A stretch of 16,699 nucleotides of DNA from positions 1 through 16,699 of the forward strand of contig JAKSDN010001030.1 of the NCBI GenBank assembly GCA_022360075.1. Direction: 5' to 3'. The position numbers and the translations under genes are program-made. The notes under the pieces were generated by a model. It did not search any database and was not told where the DNA came from. It saw nothing but the letters and a program-made list of their open reading frames with translations. Positions 1 through 8,245 of this stretch are shown piece after piece. Source of the stretch: Kiloniellales bacterium. Its GTDB lineage: Bacteria; Pseudomonadota; Alphaproteobacteria; Kiloniellales; JAKSDN01. How positions within the stretch are numbered: the stretch's first letter is position 1; the number at the start of each line of letters is the position of its first letter.

Positions 1-402
1 CGCCGGCTCCGGCGCCGCCGTATCGAGATCGCGGGCGACTTTGGGGCGGGCCAGGATCTGCGTGATGCGGGCCGCCTGATCGAAGGAGCGGTCGGCCTCG
101 AAGCGCAGCCTCGGCAGGTAGCGCAGGGTCAGCTCCTCGGCGATCTGTCCGCGCACGTAGCCGGCGGCGTGGTTGAGCGCCTTGACCGTCGGCTCGAGCC
201 GCGCGCCGCCCAGGGTCATGACGAAGGCCGTGGCGTTCTTCAAATCCGGGCTGACGCGCACCTCGGTCACCGTCACGTTGGCCTCGGCCAACAGCGGGTC
301 GTTAAAGTCGCCGCGGCCGAGGACCCTTGCCAGGGCGTGACGCAGCTCCTCGCCCACCCGCAGCTGACGCTGGCTCGGCGTTTTGTCCTTCTTTCGACTC
401 AT
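1..402 (-). CDS. rbfA: 30S ribosome-binding factor A (RbfA), C-terminus cut off by window edge
   Basis: RbfA is a small KH-fold protein that binds the maturing 30S subunit near the 16S rRNA 5' end and helps its processing and cold adaptation. The minus-strand frame opens with ATG at 402-400 and stays open to base 1, giving 134 residues without a stop, so the 3' end lies outside the window. Family signatures are visible: an early VGEELRHALARVL helix, the VTVTEVRVSPDLKNATAFV strand-helix unit, and a late LRYLPRLRFEADRSFD segment. The Ala/Pro-rich end (residues 127-134) suggests the conserved domain is complete and only a variable tail is missing. Purine-rich GGGGA lies about six bases before the ATG. 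The gene follows infB after 40 bases, the standard nusA-infB-rbfA order, so it is probably the last visible member of the rimP operon. Confidence 0.95.
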   Translation of the reverse strand, partial: MSRKKDKTPSQRQLRVGEELRHALARVLGRGDFNDPLLAEANVTVTEVRVSPDLKNATAFVMTLGGARLEPTVKALNHAAGYVRGQIAEELTLRYLPRLRFEADRSFDQAARITQILARPKVARDLDTAAPEPA

Positions 403-442
403 CCTCGATCCCCGATCGTTCGGACCGGGCCGGAAGCGATCC

Positions 443-3028
443 TTATAGCGTGCGTTCGACCTCTTCGAGCTCGTAGCACTCGATCCGATCGCCGTTCTGA
501 ATATCCTGGTAGTTCTCGAAGGCCATGCCGCACTCGTAGCCCTCGCGGACGTCGCGAACCTCGTCCTTGAAGCGCCGAAGGGTCTTGAGCGTGCCGTCGT
601 GGATGACCACGTCGTCGCGCAGCAGGCGGACCTTGGCGCCGCGCTTGACCGAGCCTTCCGTCACCATGCAGCCGGCCACCTTGCCGATCTTGGTGATGTT
701 GAAGACCTCGCGGATCTCCGCGTAGCCGAGGAACTTCTCGCGATGCTTCGGTGCGAGCAAGCCGACCAGCGCCGCCTTAATGTCGTCGACCAGATTGTAG
801 ATGATCGAGTAGTAGCGGATGTCGACGCTGTCGCGCCGGGCCATCTCGCGCGCCTGCGGATTGGCGCGCACGTTGAAGCCGATGATCAGGCCCTCGGAAG
901 CGCGCGCGAGCGTGACATCGGACTCGTTGATGCCGCCCACACCGGCGTGCAGCACGCGCACCCTGGCCTCTTCGGTGCCCAGCTTCTCGAGGCTGCCGGT
1001 GATGGCTTCCAGAGAGCCATGCACATCCGACTTGACCACCACCGATAGCTCGCGCGCTTCGCCCTCCTTGATCTTGGTGAGCATCTGCTCGAGCGAGCCG
1101 CGGCCCTGGGCGGCGAGCTCGCGCTCGCGCTTTTGGTGGACCCGGAAGTCGGCGACCTCGCGGGCCCGAGCCTCGTTCTCGACCACGACGAAGTCATCGC
1201 CGGCCACCGGCGTCCCGGTCAGGCCCAGCACCTCGACCGGCTGCGAGGGACCAGCTTCATTGACTTGGTCGCCGCGGTCGTTGATGAGGGCGCGCACGCG
1301 GCCCCATTCGCCACCGGCGACGAAGACGTCGCCCTGATTCAAGGTCCCGCGCTGGACGAGAACGGTCGCGACCGAGCCGCGGCCGCGCTCGACCTTGGCT
1401 TCGACGACCACGCCCTCGGCCCGGCGCTCCGGGTTGGCCTTGAGCTCGAGCAGCTCGGCCTGGAGGAGAATGGCCTCTTCCAGCTTGTCGAGGTTGAGTT
1501 TTTCCTTGGCCGAAACCTCGATGGCGAGGATCTCGCCGCCCATCTCCTCGACCACCAGCTCGTGCTGCAGCAGCTCGTTGCGGACCCGGTCGGCGTCGGC
1601 GTCGGGGCGATCGATCTTGTTGATCGCGACGATGATCGGCACCTGGGCGGCCTTGGCGTGATTGATGGCCTCGACCGTCTGCTCCATGATCCCGTCGTCG
1701 GCCGCCACGACCAGCACCACGATGTCCGTCACGTTGGCGCCGCGCAGGCGCATCTCCGTGAATGCGGCATGGCCCGGCGTATCGATGAAGGTGATCTTGT
1801 CGCCGTCGCTCAGGTTCACCTGGTAAGCGCCGATGTGCTGGGTGATGCCGCCGGCCTCGTGGCCGGCCACGTCGGTCGCGCGCAAGGCGTCGAGCAACGA
1901 GGTCTTGCCGTGATCCACGTGACCCATGATGGTCACGACCGGCGGGCGCGCCGCCAGCTCTTCTTCCGCATCGGGATCCCCGGTGAGGCCGATTTCGACG
2001 TCGGCCGCAGAGACCCTCTTAACCTTGTGCCCGAACTCTTCGATGATCAGCTCCGCTGTATCCGCATCGATTGTCTGATTGATGGTCGCCATGACGCCGG
2101 ATTTCATCAGAGACTTGACCACCTCGCCGCCACGCTCGGCCATGCGGTTGGCCAGCTCCTGCACGGTGATCGCCTCCGGCAGCACGACTTCGCGAATCAC
2201 CCGCTGCGGCGGCTGATGCTCCTTCTTCTCGGCAGTCCGTTGGCGCTCTCGCTGGCGTCGCACCGAGGCCAGCGAGCGCATGCGTTCGCGGTCGCCGCCC
2301 TCGAGCGCCTGGCTGATGGTCAACTTGCCCTGACGCCGCCGCGGCTCGCCCCGCCGCGCGACCGGCACCTTGGCCGGCGGCGCCTTGCGCTTGGCCCGGC
2401 TCGCGGCCTCGTCCGCTTCCGCGGCCCGCTCTTTCGCCTTGACCGGTGCCGCCGCCGGCTCCGCCTTGGCGGCGGCAGGCTCGGCCGCGGCAGAGGCCGG
2501 CTGAGCGCTCGCCCCTTCCGGCTGCTCGGCCGCTTCGGCCTCGGCGCGGCGCTTGGCTTCGGCGGCCTCTTCCTCGGCCCGACGCTTGGCCTCGGCGGCC
2601 TCTTCCTCGGCCCGGCGCTTGGCCTCTTCCTCTTCACGAGCGCGGCGCTCGGCCTCGATCGCCTCGTCGACCTTGCGCTGCTCCTCCTCGGCCTTGGCCG
2701 TCTCAAGGGCGCGCAAGCGGACCGCGCGCTCCGCCTCGGTCAGGTCACGCGTCAGCTCGCCCGCGGACTCCAACTCGGCCACAGCCGCCGCCGTGGAGCC
2801 GGCGAGCGCCGCCTCGGCCGCCTGGCGATTGGCCGTGACCTCCGTCATGCGGCCGCCGGCGCCGGGCGCGAAGGTGCGCTTGCGCTTGACCTCGACGGTC
2901 ACCGCCTTCGAGCGGCCATGGCTGAAGCTCTGCCGGACCTGACCCGTCTCCACGGTCTTCTTCAGCTCCAGGCGACCCGGCCGATTCAGCTTCAGCGGCT
3001 TTTTTCCGTCTTCCTTGGTGGTCGTCAT
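443..3028 (-). CDS. infB: Translation initiation factor IF-2
   Basis: IF-2 is the GTPase that brings initiator fMet-tRNA to the 30S subunit and promotes subunit joining. The 861-residue product has an IF2-associated N-terminal segment (about 8-50), a long Ala/Glu/Arg/Lys-rich linker (about 75-270) with tandem repeats, the IF2_N domain (about 285-345), and the G domain with G1 GHVDHGKT at 369-376, G3 DTPGH at 416-420 and G4 NKID at 470-473. The beta-barrel domain II and the IF-2 C-terminal domains follow. ATG at 3028 is chosen because the conserved N-terminal [16 protein letters not shown] motif begins just after it. A GTG at 3043 overlapping the ylxR stop as GTGA is an in-frame alternative adding five residues. 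The frame stays open much further upstream, but only as the shadow of ylxR. Neither candidate start has a strong Shine-Dalgarno sequence, so coupling to ylxR translation is plausible. Confidence 0.97.
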   Translation of the reverse strand: MTTTKEDGKKPLKLNRPGRLELKKTVETGQVRQSFSHGRSKAVTVEVKRKRTFAPGAGGRMTEVTANRQAAEAALAGSTAAAVAELESAGELTRDLTEAERAVRLRALETAKAEEEQRKVDEAIEAERRAREEEEAKRRAEEEAAEAKRRAEEEAAEAKRRAEAEAAEQPEGASAQPASAAAEPAAAKAEPAAAPVKAKERAAEADEAASRAKRKAPPAKVPVARRGEPRRRQGKLTISQALEGGDRERMRSLASVRRQRERQRTAEKKEHQPPQRVIREVVLPEAITVQELANRMAERGGEVVKSLMKSGVMATINQTIDADTAELIIEEFGHKVKRVSAADVEIGLTGDPDAEEELAARPPVVTIMGHVDHGKTSLLDALRATDVAGHEAGGITQHIGAYQVNLSDGDKITFIDTPGHAAFTEMRLRGANVTDIVVLVVAADDGIMEQTVEAINHAKAAQVPIIVAINKIDRPDADADRVRNELLQHELVVEEMGGEILAIEVSAKEKLNLDKLEEAILLQAELLELKANPERRAEGVVVEAKVERGRGSVATVLVQRGTLNQGDVFVAGGEWGRVRALINDRGDQVNEAGPSQPVEVLGLTGTPVAGDDFVVVENEARAREVADFRVHQKRERELAAQGRGSLEQMLTKIKEGEARELSVVVKSDVHGSLEAITGSLEKLGTEEARVRVLHAGVGGINESDVTLARASEGLIIGFNVRANPQAREMARRDSVDIRYYSIIYNLVDDIKAALVGLLAPKHREKFLGYAEIREVFNITKIGKVAGCMVTEGSVKRGAKVRLLRDDVVIHDGTLKTLRRFKDEVRDVREGYECGMAFENYQDIQNGDRIECYELEEVERTL
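2552..2617 (-). repeat. Two tandem 33-bp repeats inside infB
   Basis: Bases 2552-2584 and 2585-2617 are near-identical 33-base units, with only two differences that I count. They encode an 11-residue charged unit of the type [11 protein letters not shown] at about residues 138-160 of IF-2. A degenerate third unit begins at 2618 and another variant precedes 2552. This is the low-complexity helical linker of IF-2, which varies in length between strains. Confidence 0.85.
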
Positions 3029-3039
3029 AGTCCGAACGC

Positions 3040-3759
3040 TCACGAGTTTGACTTTTGGTCTGACGCCGAGGCCGCAAGGCCGGTCATCGCCCCGGGCAGA
3101 GGCCCCACGACACCGCTCAGCCGCTTGGCCTCGACCAACAAACGATCGGTCACCGGGCCGGGACCCAGGACCAGATGGACCTGGCCGTCTCGTCCCAAGG
3201 GCCGACCGAGCTCGACCGCCGTGAAAAGTGCGATCTCGGGCAAGCCGGGCGACGCAGCCTGGGCCAAGGCCGACAGACGCTGGCGACCCTGCACAGCCGC
3301 ATCGACCGCCTGGATCAGCGCCGCCGCCTTGCCGGCCCTCAGGGCGGCCCGCGCCTTCTCGAAGCCGGCGGCCACGGGCCCACTGCGCCGTGCGAGCCCG
3401 ATCAGCTCCAGGCAGCGCCGCCGCAGACCCTGCTCGACCATGGCAGGCAGGTCTTCCGGCAGCTCGACCCGACGCCGCGCAGCCTTGGCGAAAGCACCGC
3501 TCGCGCAGGCCTTCAGCATCGCGGCGCGCTCGGCCAGGACCCAAAGGCCGCGTCCTGGGAGCTCACCCTTGAGGTCGGGATGAAGCCGCCCGTCCGGCGC
3601 AACGACGAAGCGGATCAGATCCCGCTTCGGCCGGATTTCGCCGGTGACGATACAGCGCCGGCTCGGATCGCCGGCCGCACGGCGGCCCGCGGCGGACGCC
3701 GTCCGCCGTCCACCGAAGCGGTCGTCGCTCTGCGGCAAGGCTGTCTGCGCGGCTGTCAT
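3040..3759 (-). CDS. ylxR: YlxR/DUF448 family RNA-binding protein with C-terminal L7Ae-like domain
   Basis: The 239-residue product starts with an Arg-rich tail, then a YlxR (DUF448) domain at about 30-105. Its family motifs are visible: RRCIVTG at 34-40, KRDLIRFV at 45-52 and PGRGLWV at 68-74. The second half (about 108-215) resembles the L7Ae/L30e-like fold, with [18 protein letters not shown] followed by [11 protein letters not shown]. YlxR homologues lie between nusA and infB in many bacteria and bind RNA; the Bacillus and Clostridioides homologue has been reported to modulate RNase P (RnpM). In Firmicutes the L7Ae-like protein is usually a separate neighbouring gene, whereas here both parts form one polypeptide, as is common in alphaproteobacteria. 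The gene starts nine bases after the nusA stop and ends eleven bases before the infB ATG, so it is co-transcribed. The domain call is firm. The molecular role in this organism is unknown. Confidence 0.9.
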   Translation of the reverse strand: MTAAQTALPQSDDRFGGRRTASAAGRRAAGDPSRRCIVTGEIRPKRDLIRFVVAPDGRLHPDLKGELPGRGLWVLAERAAMLKACASGAFAKAARRRVELPEDLPAMVEQGLRRRCLELIGLARRSGPVAAGFEKARAALRAGKAAALIQAVDAAVQGRQRLSALAQAASPGLPEIALFTAVELGRPLGRDGQVHLVLGPGPVTDRLLVEAKRLSGVVGPLPGAMTGLAASASDQKSNS

Positions 3760-3768
3760 CGGGCGGGT

Positions 3769-5358
3769 TTAGACCTCCGTCGTCGTCGGCTCGCCCGCGA
3801 GGGCTGCGCTCTCGCCAGCCGCCACCGCTGGCTCCGTTTCTTCGGCCGGCGTCTCTTCGCCGTCGAACCAGTGCGCACGCGCGGCCATGATGATCGCGTT
3901 GGCGTCCTGAAGGTTCGGCGCCTTGTCGCCCAGCATCTCGATCAGCTCGTCGCTGGCGAGGTCGCCGACATCGTCCAGCGTCTTGATGCCGTTCTCGCCG
4001 AGGATGACCAGCATCGCCGCCGAAAGGCCCTCGAGGGCGGCGACATCGTCGGCCACGCCGAGCTCGCGGCGCTTGGTTTCGAACTGCCGATCCTGCTCCT
4101 CCAGGAAGGAGCGCGCGCGCAAGCGCAGCTCCTCGGCCACCTCCTCGTCGAAACCTTCGATCTCGGCCAGCTCCTCGACCGGCACGAAGGCGACCTGCTC
4201 CAGGCTGGTGAAACCTTCGGCCACCAACAGATGGGCGATCACGTCGTCGACGTCGAGGGCGTCGATGAACATCTGCGAGCGGTTGCGCATCTCCTCCTGG
4301 CGCCGCTGGGATTCCTCTTCCTCGGTGAGGATGTCGATCTCCCACTGGGTGAGCTGCGAGGCCAGCCGCACGTTCTGGCCGCGACGGCCGATCGCCAGGG
4401 AGAGCTGCTCGTCGGGCACGACGACCTCGATGCGGCCCTGCTCCTCATCGAGCACGACCTTGGTGACCTCGGCCGGCGCGAGGGCGTTGACCACGAAGGT
4501 CGCGGGATCGGGCGACCAGGGGATGATGTCGATCTTCTCGCCCTGCAGCTCGCTGACCACCGCCTGAACGCGGCTGCCGCGCATGCCGACGCAGGCGCCG
4601 ACCGGGTCGATCGAGGAGTCGTGCGAGACGACGCCAATCTTGGCCCGGCTGCCCGGATCGCGCGCGACGGACTTGATCTCGATGATGCCGTCGTAGATCT
4701 CCGGCACTTCCTGGCCGAACAGCTTGGCCATGAACTGCGGATGGGTGCGCGACAGGAAGATCTGCGGACCGCGCAGCTCCTGGCGCACGTCGTAGATGAA
4801 GGCACGCACCCGATCGCCGTTGCGGAAGGACTCGCGCGGCAGGGTCTCGTCGCGGCGCATCAGACCCTCGGCCCGGCCCAGATCGACGGTGACGTTGCCG
4901 AACTCGTTGCGCTTGACGATGCCGTTGACGATCTCGCCGACGCGATCCTTGTACTCGTCGAACTGACGCTGGCGCTCGGCCTCACGCACCTTCTGCACGA
5001 TGACCTGCTTGGCGGTCTGGGCCGCGATGCGGCCGAGATCGATCGGCGGCAGCTCTTCGATCAGAAAGCCACCCAGCTCGAGCTCGGGCTGACGCGCCTT
5101 GGCGTCGTCGAGCGTCATCTGCGTGAACTCGTTCTCGATCTCGTCGACCACCTCGCGGAAGCGGCGCAGCCGGATCTCTCCGGTCTTGCGATCGATTTCC
5201 GCGCGGATGTCGTGCTCGTGGCCGTACTTCGCCCGACCGGCCTTGCCGATCGCCTGTTCCATCGCCTCGAGCACCTCCTCGCGCTCGATGCTCTTCTCGC
5301 GGGCGACGGCATCGGCCACCTGCAGAAGCTCGGTGCGCGAGAGTGCGGTGGTATCCAT
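3769..5358 (-). CDS. nusA: Transcription termination/antitermination factor NusA
   Basis: NusA binds RNA polymerase and nascent RNA, modulating pausing, intrinsic and Rho-dependent termination, and rRNA antitermination. The 529-residue protein has the full proteobacterial layout: polymerase-binding N-terminal domain (about 1-135), S1 domain (about 138-203), KH1 (about 204-282, with [14 protein letters not shown] at 254-267), KH2 (about 288-350, with [12 protein letters not shown] at 322-333), and two C-terminal acidic repeats, AR1 (about 365-425) and AR2 (about 440-500). An acidic, Ala/Glu/Thr-rich tail ends the protein. Firmicute NusA lacks the AR repeats, so their presence fits a proteobacterium. 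The start is ATG at 5358, 21 bases after the rimP stop. Because NusA acts on hairpin pausing and termination, it is a natural candidate to act on the terminator in its own operon leader at 5958-5983, but that is inference. Confidence 0.98.
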   Translation of the reverse strand: MDTTALSRTELLQVADAVAREKSIEREEVLEAMEQAIGKAGRAKYGHEHDIRAEIDRKTGEIRLRRFREVVDEIENEFTQMTLDDAKARQPELELGGFLIEELPPIDLGRIAAQTAKQVIVQKVREAERQRQFDEYKDRVGEIVNGIVKRNEFGNVTVDLGRAEGLMRRDETLPRESFRNGDRVRAFIYDVRQELRGPQIFLSRTHPQFMAKLFGQEVPEIYDGIIEIKSVARDPGSRAKIGVVSHDSSIDPVGACVGMRGSRVQAVVSELQGEKIDIIPWSPDPATFVVNALAPAEVTKVVLDEEQGRIEVVVPDEQLSLAIGRRGQNVRLASQLTQWEIDILTEEEESQRRQEEMRNRSQMFIDALDVDDVIAHLLVAEGFTSLEQVAFVPVEELAEIEGFDEEVAEELRLRARSFLEEQDRQFETKRRELGVADDVAALEGLSAAMLVILGENGIKTLDDVGDLASDELIEMLGDKAPNLQDANAIIMAARAHWFDGEETPAEETEPAVAAGESAALAGEPTTTEV

Positions 5359-5379
5359 GACTTACCCGGACTCCGTCTC

Positions 5380-5931
5380 TCAGCTATCGGTTTGCCGCGC
5401 GGCGGCGGCGATCAGTTCATCGGTCAGGACGAGCTTCGCCTTGGCGAGATCGTCAAAGGCGCAGCGGACCTCGCCGGCCTCGGTCGCCAAGCGGATCTCG
5501 GCGCCATCGAGGCCCAGGAGCCGGCCACGAAAGCGCCGCTGCCCTTCCAACGGGACCCGCAGCTCGATCTTGGCCTCGTAACCGGCAAAGCGCGCGAAGT
5601 CTCCGAGGCGCGTGAGCGGCCGGTCGATCCCGGGCGAGCTCACCTCCAAGACATAGGCGCCGACGACCGGGTCTTCGACATCGAGCAGCGTTTCCACCGC
5701 CTTGCTCACGGCGGCGCAGTCCTCGACCGACATGCCGCTGCCGTCGCTGCGCTCGGCCATGACCTGAAGGTGGGGCTGCTGCCCGCCGCCAAGCTGAACG
5801 CGGACGATGTCGTAGCCCATGTCTGTCAGAAGAGGCGCGATGAGATGCTCGACCTGAGCCGCCCGACCCTCGCTTGTCCTAGCGCTCTTCTCGGCAAGAG
5901 GGTGCGCATCCTCCAGCGAAGCCTGAGGCAA
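5380..5931 (-). CDS. rimP: Ribosome maturation factor RimP, TTG start
   Basis: RimP binds the free 30S subunit and is needed for its late maturation. The conserved core is recognisable: VEHLIAPLLTDMGYDIVRVQL, the QVMAER strand, the VEDCAAVSKAVETLLDVEDP helix, and VLEVSSPGIDRPL. The C-terminal Sm-like barrel follows, with the FRGRLLGLDGAEIRL strands. The frame stays open to an ATG-like position at 6006, but that stretch contains the intrinsic terminator at 5958-5983 and translates it as an odd Trp/Gly-rich peptide. The first in-frame start codon after the terminator is TTG at 5931-5929, with a GGAG Shine-Dalgarno at 5942-5939 and seven bases of spacing. I therefore call 183 residues. The gene is first in the rimP-nusA-ylxR-infB-rbfA operon. 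Function is near certain; the exact start is likely but not proven. Confidence 0.93.
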   Translation of the reverse strand: MPQASLEDAHPLAEKSARTSEGRAAQVEHLIAPLLTDMGYDIVRVQLGGGQQPHLQVMAERSDGSGMSVEDCAAVSKAVETLLDVEDPVVGAYVLEVSSPGIDRPLTRLGDFARFAGYEAKIELRVPLEGQRRFRGRLLGLDGAEIRLATEAGEVRCAFDDLAKAKLVLTDELIAAAARQTDS

Positions 5932-6045
5932 ATAGCGTCTCCGTCCAGAGAGAACCGAATAAAAAAGTGGGCCGCTGGCCCACCACGCCTTGTGAGCCTG
6001 AAACAACCGCCAAACACCTGACGGTTAAATCAGACTCTATGGGTT
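5932..6045 (-). promoter_or_regulatory. rimP operon leader with attenuator architecture
   Basis: The transcript expected from the upstream promoter contains three helices. First, AACCGUCA pairs with UGGCGGUU (bases 6026-6019 with 6012-6005, six-base loop). Second, GGCUCAC (5998-5992) can pair with GUGGGCC (5983-5977, one G-U), forming an antiterminator. Third, that same GUGGGCC is the 5' arm of the terminator at 5958-5983. The second and third helices are mutually exclusive, which is the defining layout of a transcription attenuator. A conserved attenuator upstream of rimP (a family named rimP-leader in Rfam, as I recall it, found in alphaproteobacteria) is established knowledge; that this is a member is inference from position and structure. 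The likely trans-acting factor is NusA or another operon product, giving feedback, but nothing here identifies the ligand. Confidence 0.75.
5958..5983 (-). terminator. Intrinsic terminator in the rimP leader
   Basis: On the minus strand GTGGGCC (5983-5977), loop AGC and GGCCCAC (5973-5967) form a perfect 7-bp GC-rich stem followed immediately by TTTTTTATT (5966-5958). It lies downstream of the trmB stop (6095) and upstream of the rimP start (5931). It could end metK-trmB transcripts, act as the off-state of a rimP attenuator, or both. Confidence 0.88.
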
Positions 6046-6050
6046 AAAGC

Positions 6051-6079
6051 AATCTACGCGGACCGCTACGGGCGGGCAA
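6051..6079 (-). promoter_or_regulatory. Candidate sigma70-type promoter for the rimP operon
   Basis: The -35 is TTGCCC at 6079-6074 (4 of 6 to TTGACA), the spacer is 17 bases, and the -10 is TAGATT at 6056-6051 (4 of 6 to TATAAT). The predicted transcript begins near 6045 and would include the attenuator, leaving a leader of about 114 bases. It lies between the trmB stop and the leader helices, exactly where an operon promoter is needed. No experimental support. Confidence 0.5.
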
Positions 6080-6094
6080 GGCTTTTCTCCCGGT

Positions 6095-6841
6095 TTACCG
6101 GGCTTCCCGGCCGCTCCCACTCGGCCTGCCGCGACGCCGACGGACGAACCTCAGATAGGTCGGCCGGCGGCCCTGATCAACGGCCTTTTGCTCATAGCGG
6201 GTCGGCGGCCAGTCGTCCGGACGCTCGCGCCAGTCCCGCGAAGCGCGCGCCAGCCAGAGGAAGTCCGGGTGCGCGCTCAGGCGCTCCAAGCTCCACAGAA
6301 GGTAGCCCGCATGGTCCGTCGCGAAGCGCAGCTCGGCGCCGTCCTTCATGATCTCGGCCAGGCGGTCGAGCGTCGCGCGCTGGATGAAGCGCCGTTTGTG
6401 ATGCCTTGCCTTGCGCCAAGGATCGGGAAAGAGGACGAAGACCCGGCCCAGCGATTCGGGCGGCAACGCGTCGATCAGATCGCGACCATCGTCGAGCCAG
6501 AGCCGAAGATTGGTCAGGCCCGCCGCATCGACCTGTCGGAGCAGGCTCGCGACACCGTTGATGAAGACCTCCGCCCCGATGAAGCCGACCTCGGGATGCC
6601 GCTCGGCCTGCCAGGCCAGATGCTCGCCGGCCCCGAAGCCGATCTCGAGCCAGACATCGGCCGGCGCGGCGTCGAACAGGCTACGGATATCCAAGACCCC
6701 GTCCGGCGGCGGCGCCAGGGCGAGTTGCGGCAGCCGCCGCTCGAGCAGATTCTGCCGGCCAGCCCTGAGCTTACGGCCACGGCGGCGGCCGCGCAGCAAG
6801 CGCGGCTTGTTCGCGCCCGGTGCCGCTTCGGAGCGTGCCAT
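6095..6841 (-). CDS. trmB: tRNA (guanine-N7-)-methyltransferase TrmB
   Basis: TrmB transfers a methyl group from S-adenosylmethionine to N7 of guanine 46 in the tRNA variable loop. The 248-residue protein has the class I SAM-binding motif LEIGFGAGEHL at 65-75, the family signature FPDPWRKARHHKRR at 138-151, and the C-terminal TRYEQKA motif at 214-220 (TxFE-type, catalytic/tRNA-contact region). The N-terminus (about 1-35) is strongly basic and the last 15 residues are also Arg-rich, compatible with tRNA binding. The start is ATG at 6841, 68 bases after the metK stop, with a short AGGT-type purine run upstream. Being directly downstream of metK, it may be co-transcribed with the enzyme that makes its methyl donor. 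The stop codon sits in the loop of a weak CCCGG/CCGGG hairpin that lacks a U tract. Confidence 0.96.
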   Translation of the reverse strand: MARSEAAPGANKPRLLRGRRRGRKLRAGRQNLLERRLPQLALAPPPDGVLDIRSLFDAAPADVWLEIGFGAGEHLAWQAERHPEVGFIGAEVFINGVASLLRQVDAAGLTNLRLWLDDGRDLIDALPPESLGRVFVLFPDPWRKARHHKRRFIQRATLDRLAEIMKDGAELRFATDHAGYLLWSLERLSAHPDFLWLARASRDWRERPDDWPPTRYEQKAVDQGRRPTYLRFVRRRRGRPSGSGREAR

Positions 6842-6909
6842 CGCAACCTATCTGCGGGCCAGAGCGCTTCGCGATCGTATGGCGCCGGTTCAACCCGAAC
6901 GCAAACGCG

Positions 6910-8082
6910 CTAGCCGTTGAAGGCCGCCTTCAGATCGTCGACCAGATCGACCCGCTCCCAAGAGAAGCCGCCGTCCTGCTCCGGCGGCCGGCCGAAATGG
7001 CCGTAGGCCGCGGTCCGCGCGTAGATCGGCTTGTTCAGGCCGAGATGCTCGCGGATGCCGCGGGGCGAGAGGTTCATGACCTCGCGCAGCACCTGGGCAA
7101 GCCTGACCTCGTCGACCTGCGCGGTGCCGTGGGCGTCGACGTAGACCGAAAGCGGATGGGACACGCCGATCGCATAGGAAAGCTGGATCGTGCAGCGCTG
7201 GGCGAGATCCGCGGCGACGACGTTCTTCGCCAGATAGCGCGCGGCATAGGCGGCCGAGCGATCGACCTTGGAGGGATCCTTGCCCGAGAAAGCGCCGCCG
7301 CCGTGGGGCGCCGCGCCGCCGTAGGTGTCGACGATGATCTTGCGCCCGGTCAAGCCGGCGTCGCCGTCCGGTCCACCGACCACGAAGCGGCCGGTCGGAT
7401 TGACGTAGAACTCGTCTTCCGGGCACATCCAGCCTTCGGGCAGCACGTTGACGACATGCGGCCTGACGATCTCGCGCACCTCGTCCTGGCCGACCGTGCT
7501 GCCGTGCTGGGTCGAGACCACCACCGAGGTCGCCCGGATCGGCGTGCCGTTCTCGTATTCGAGGGTGACCTGGCTCTTGGCGTCGGGTCCGAGATTCGGC
7601 TCCGCGCCGGAATGCCGGGCCTCGGCCAGCGAACGCAAGATCCCGTGAGAGTAGTAGATCGGCGCCGGCATGAGCTCTTCGGTCTCGCGACAGGCGTAGC
7701 CGAACATGATGCCCTGGTCGCCCGCGCCCTCGTCCTTGTTGCCCGCGGCATCGACACCCATGGCGATGTCGGGCGACTGCGCGTGGACATGGATATCCAC
7801 GTGCGCGCGCGCCCAGTGGAAACCGTCCTGCTCGTAGCCGATCTGCCGCACGCACTCGCGCGCCACCTCTTCCATGGTATCCTTGGTGATCGACTCCGGC
7901 CCCCGGACTTCGCCGGCCAGCACCACGCGATTGGTCGTCACCAAAGTCTCGCAAGCCACGCGGGCCAGGGGATCCTTGGTCAGATAGGTATCGACGATCG
8001 CGTCCGAGATCCGGTCACAGACCTTGTCCGGGTGACCTTCGGAAACCGATTCGCTGGTGAAGAGATAGCTGCGCTTGCTCAC
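6910..8082 (-). CDS. metK: S-adenosylmethionine synthetase MetK, GTG start
   Basis: MetK makes S-adenosylmethionine from methionine and ATP, releasing phosphate and pyrophosphate; it works as a cytosolic tetramer. The 390-residue product has the expected length and all signatures: SEGHPDK at 14-20 (ATP binding), GAGDQG at 119-124 (methionine/ATP site), and the glycine-rich GGGAFSGKD at 261-269 (phosphate-binding loop). The start is GTG at 8082-8080, preceded by GAGGA about ten bases upstream. The C-terminal [13 protein letters not shown] is also typical. The upstream 358-base gap holds candidate RNA structure that could control this gene. I looked for SAM-I, SAM-II and SAM/SAH riboswitch signatures and did not recognise any. 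SAM from this enzyme feeds TrmB and MiaB, both in this window. Confidence 0.98.
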   Translation of the reverse strand: MSKRSYLFTSESVSEGHPDKVCDRISDAIVDTYLTKDPLARVACETLVTTNRVVLAGEVRGPESITKDTMEEVARECVRQIGYEQDGFHWARAHVDIHVHAQSPDIAMGVDAAGNKDEGAGDQGIMFGYACRETEELMPAPIYYSHGILRSLAEARHSGAEPNLGPDAKSQVTLEYENGTPIRATSVVVSTQHGSTVGQDEVREIVRPHVVNVLPEGWMCPEDEFYVNPTGRFVVGGPDGDAGLTGRKIIVDTYGGAAPHGGGAFSGKDPSKVDRSAAYAARYLAKNVVAADLAQRCTIQLSYAIGVSHPLSVYVDAHGTAQVDEVRLAQVLREVMNLSPRGIREHLGLNKPIYARTAAYGHFGRPPEQDGGFSWERVDLVDDLKAAFNG

Positions 8083-8201
8083 CCTTGATCTTCCTCTTCG
8101 TTCGTTATTCGCGGCCTAGTCGGCGCCATTCACCGGGGGTCGTACGACATCGTTCCTCCCGCCTCAAGGGCAGGGAGCCGACCCCAGGTCCTCTCGCAAT
8201 G

Positions 8202-8244
8202 AAAAACGACCATGCCTTCGGGCCAGCCCGCTCGCGGCATGACC
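8202..8244 (-). terminator. Candidate intrinsic terminator/attenuator upstream of metK
   Basis: Minus-strand RNA forms an outer stem, GGUCAUGCC (8244-8236) with GGCAUGGUC (8216-8208), nine pairs including two adjacent wobbles. Inside it an inner CGGG-CUGG-CCCG hairpin (8230-8219) is stacked. After one G comes UUUUU (8206-8202). It starts one base after the closing helix of the candidate structured RNA. It could terminate the XRE transcript, end a small RNA, or act as the off-switch of a metK leader. The long internal loop makes it weaker than the rimP terminator. Confidence 0.5.
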
Positions 8245-8245
8245 C

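Noticed and set aside
1133..3583. Very long open frame on the plus strand opposite infB and ylxR
   Set aside because: It is antisense to two certain genes. In GC-rich DNA with strong GC3 bias the opposite strand often stays open; the translation is His/Leu/Arg/Asp-rich with no recognisable domain.
3175..6021. 948-codon open frame on the plus strand opposite ylxR, nusA and rimP
   Set aside because: It mirrors nusA codons and shows no motif, no plausible ribosome site and no promoter. Treated as a compositional shadow.
6085..6105. CCCGG-TAAA-CCGGG hairpin at the trmB stop as an intrinsic terminator
   Set aside because: Only five pairs and no U tract; the strong terminator further downstream at 5958-5983 is the better candidate.
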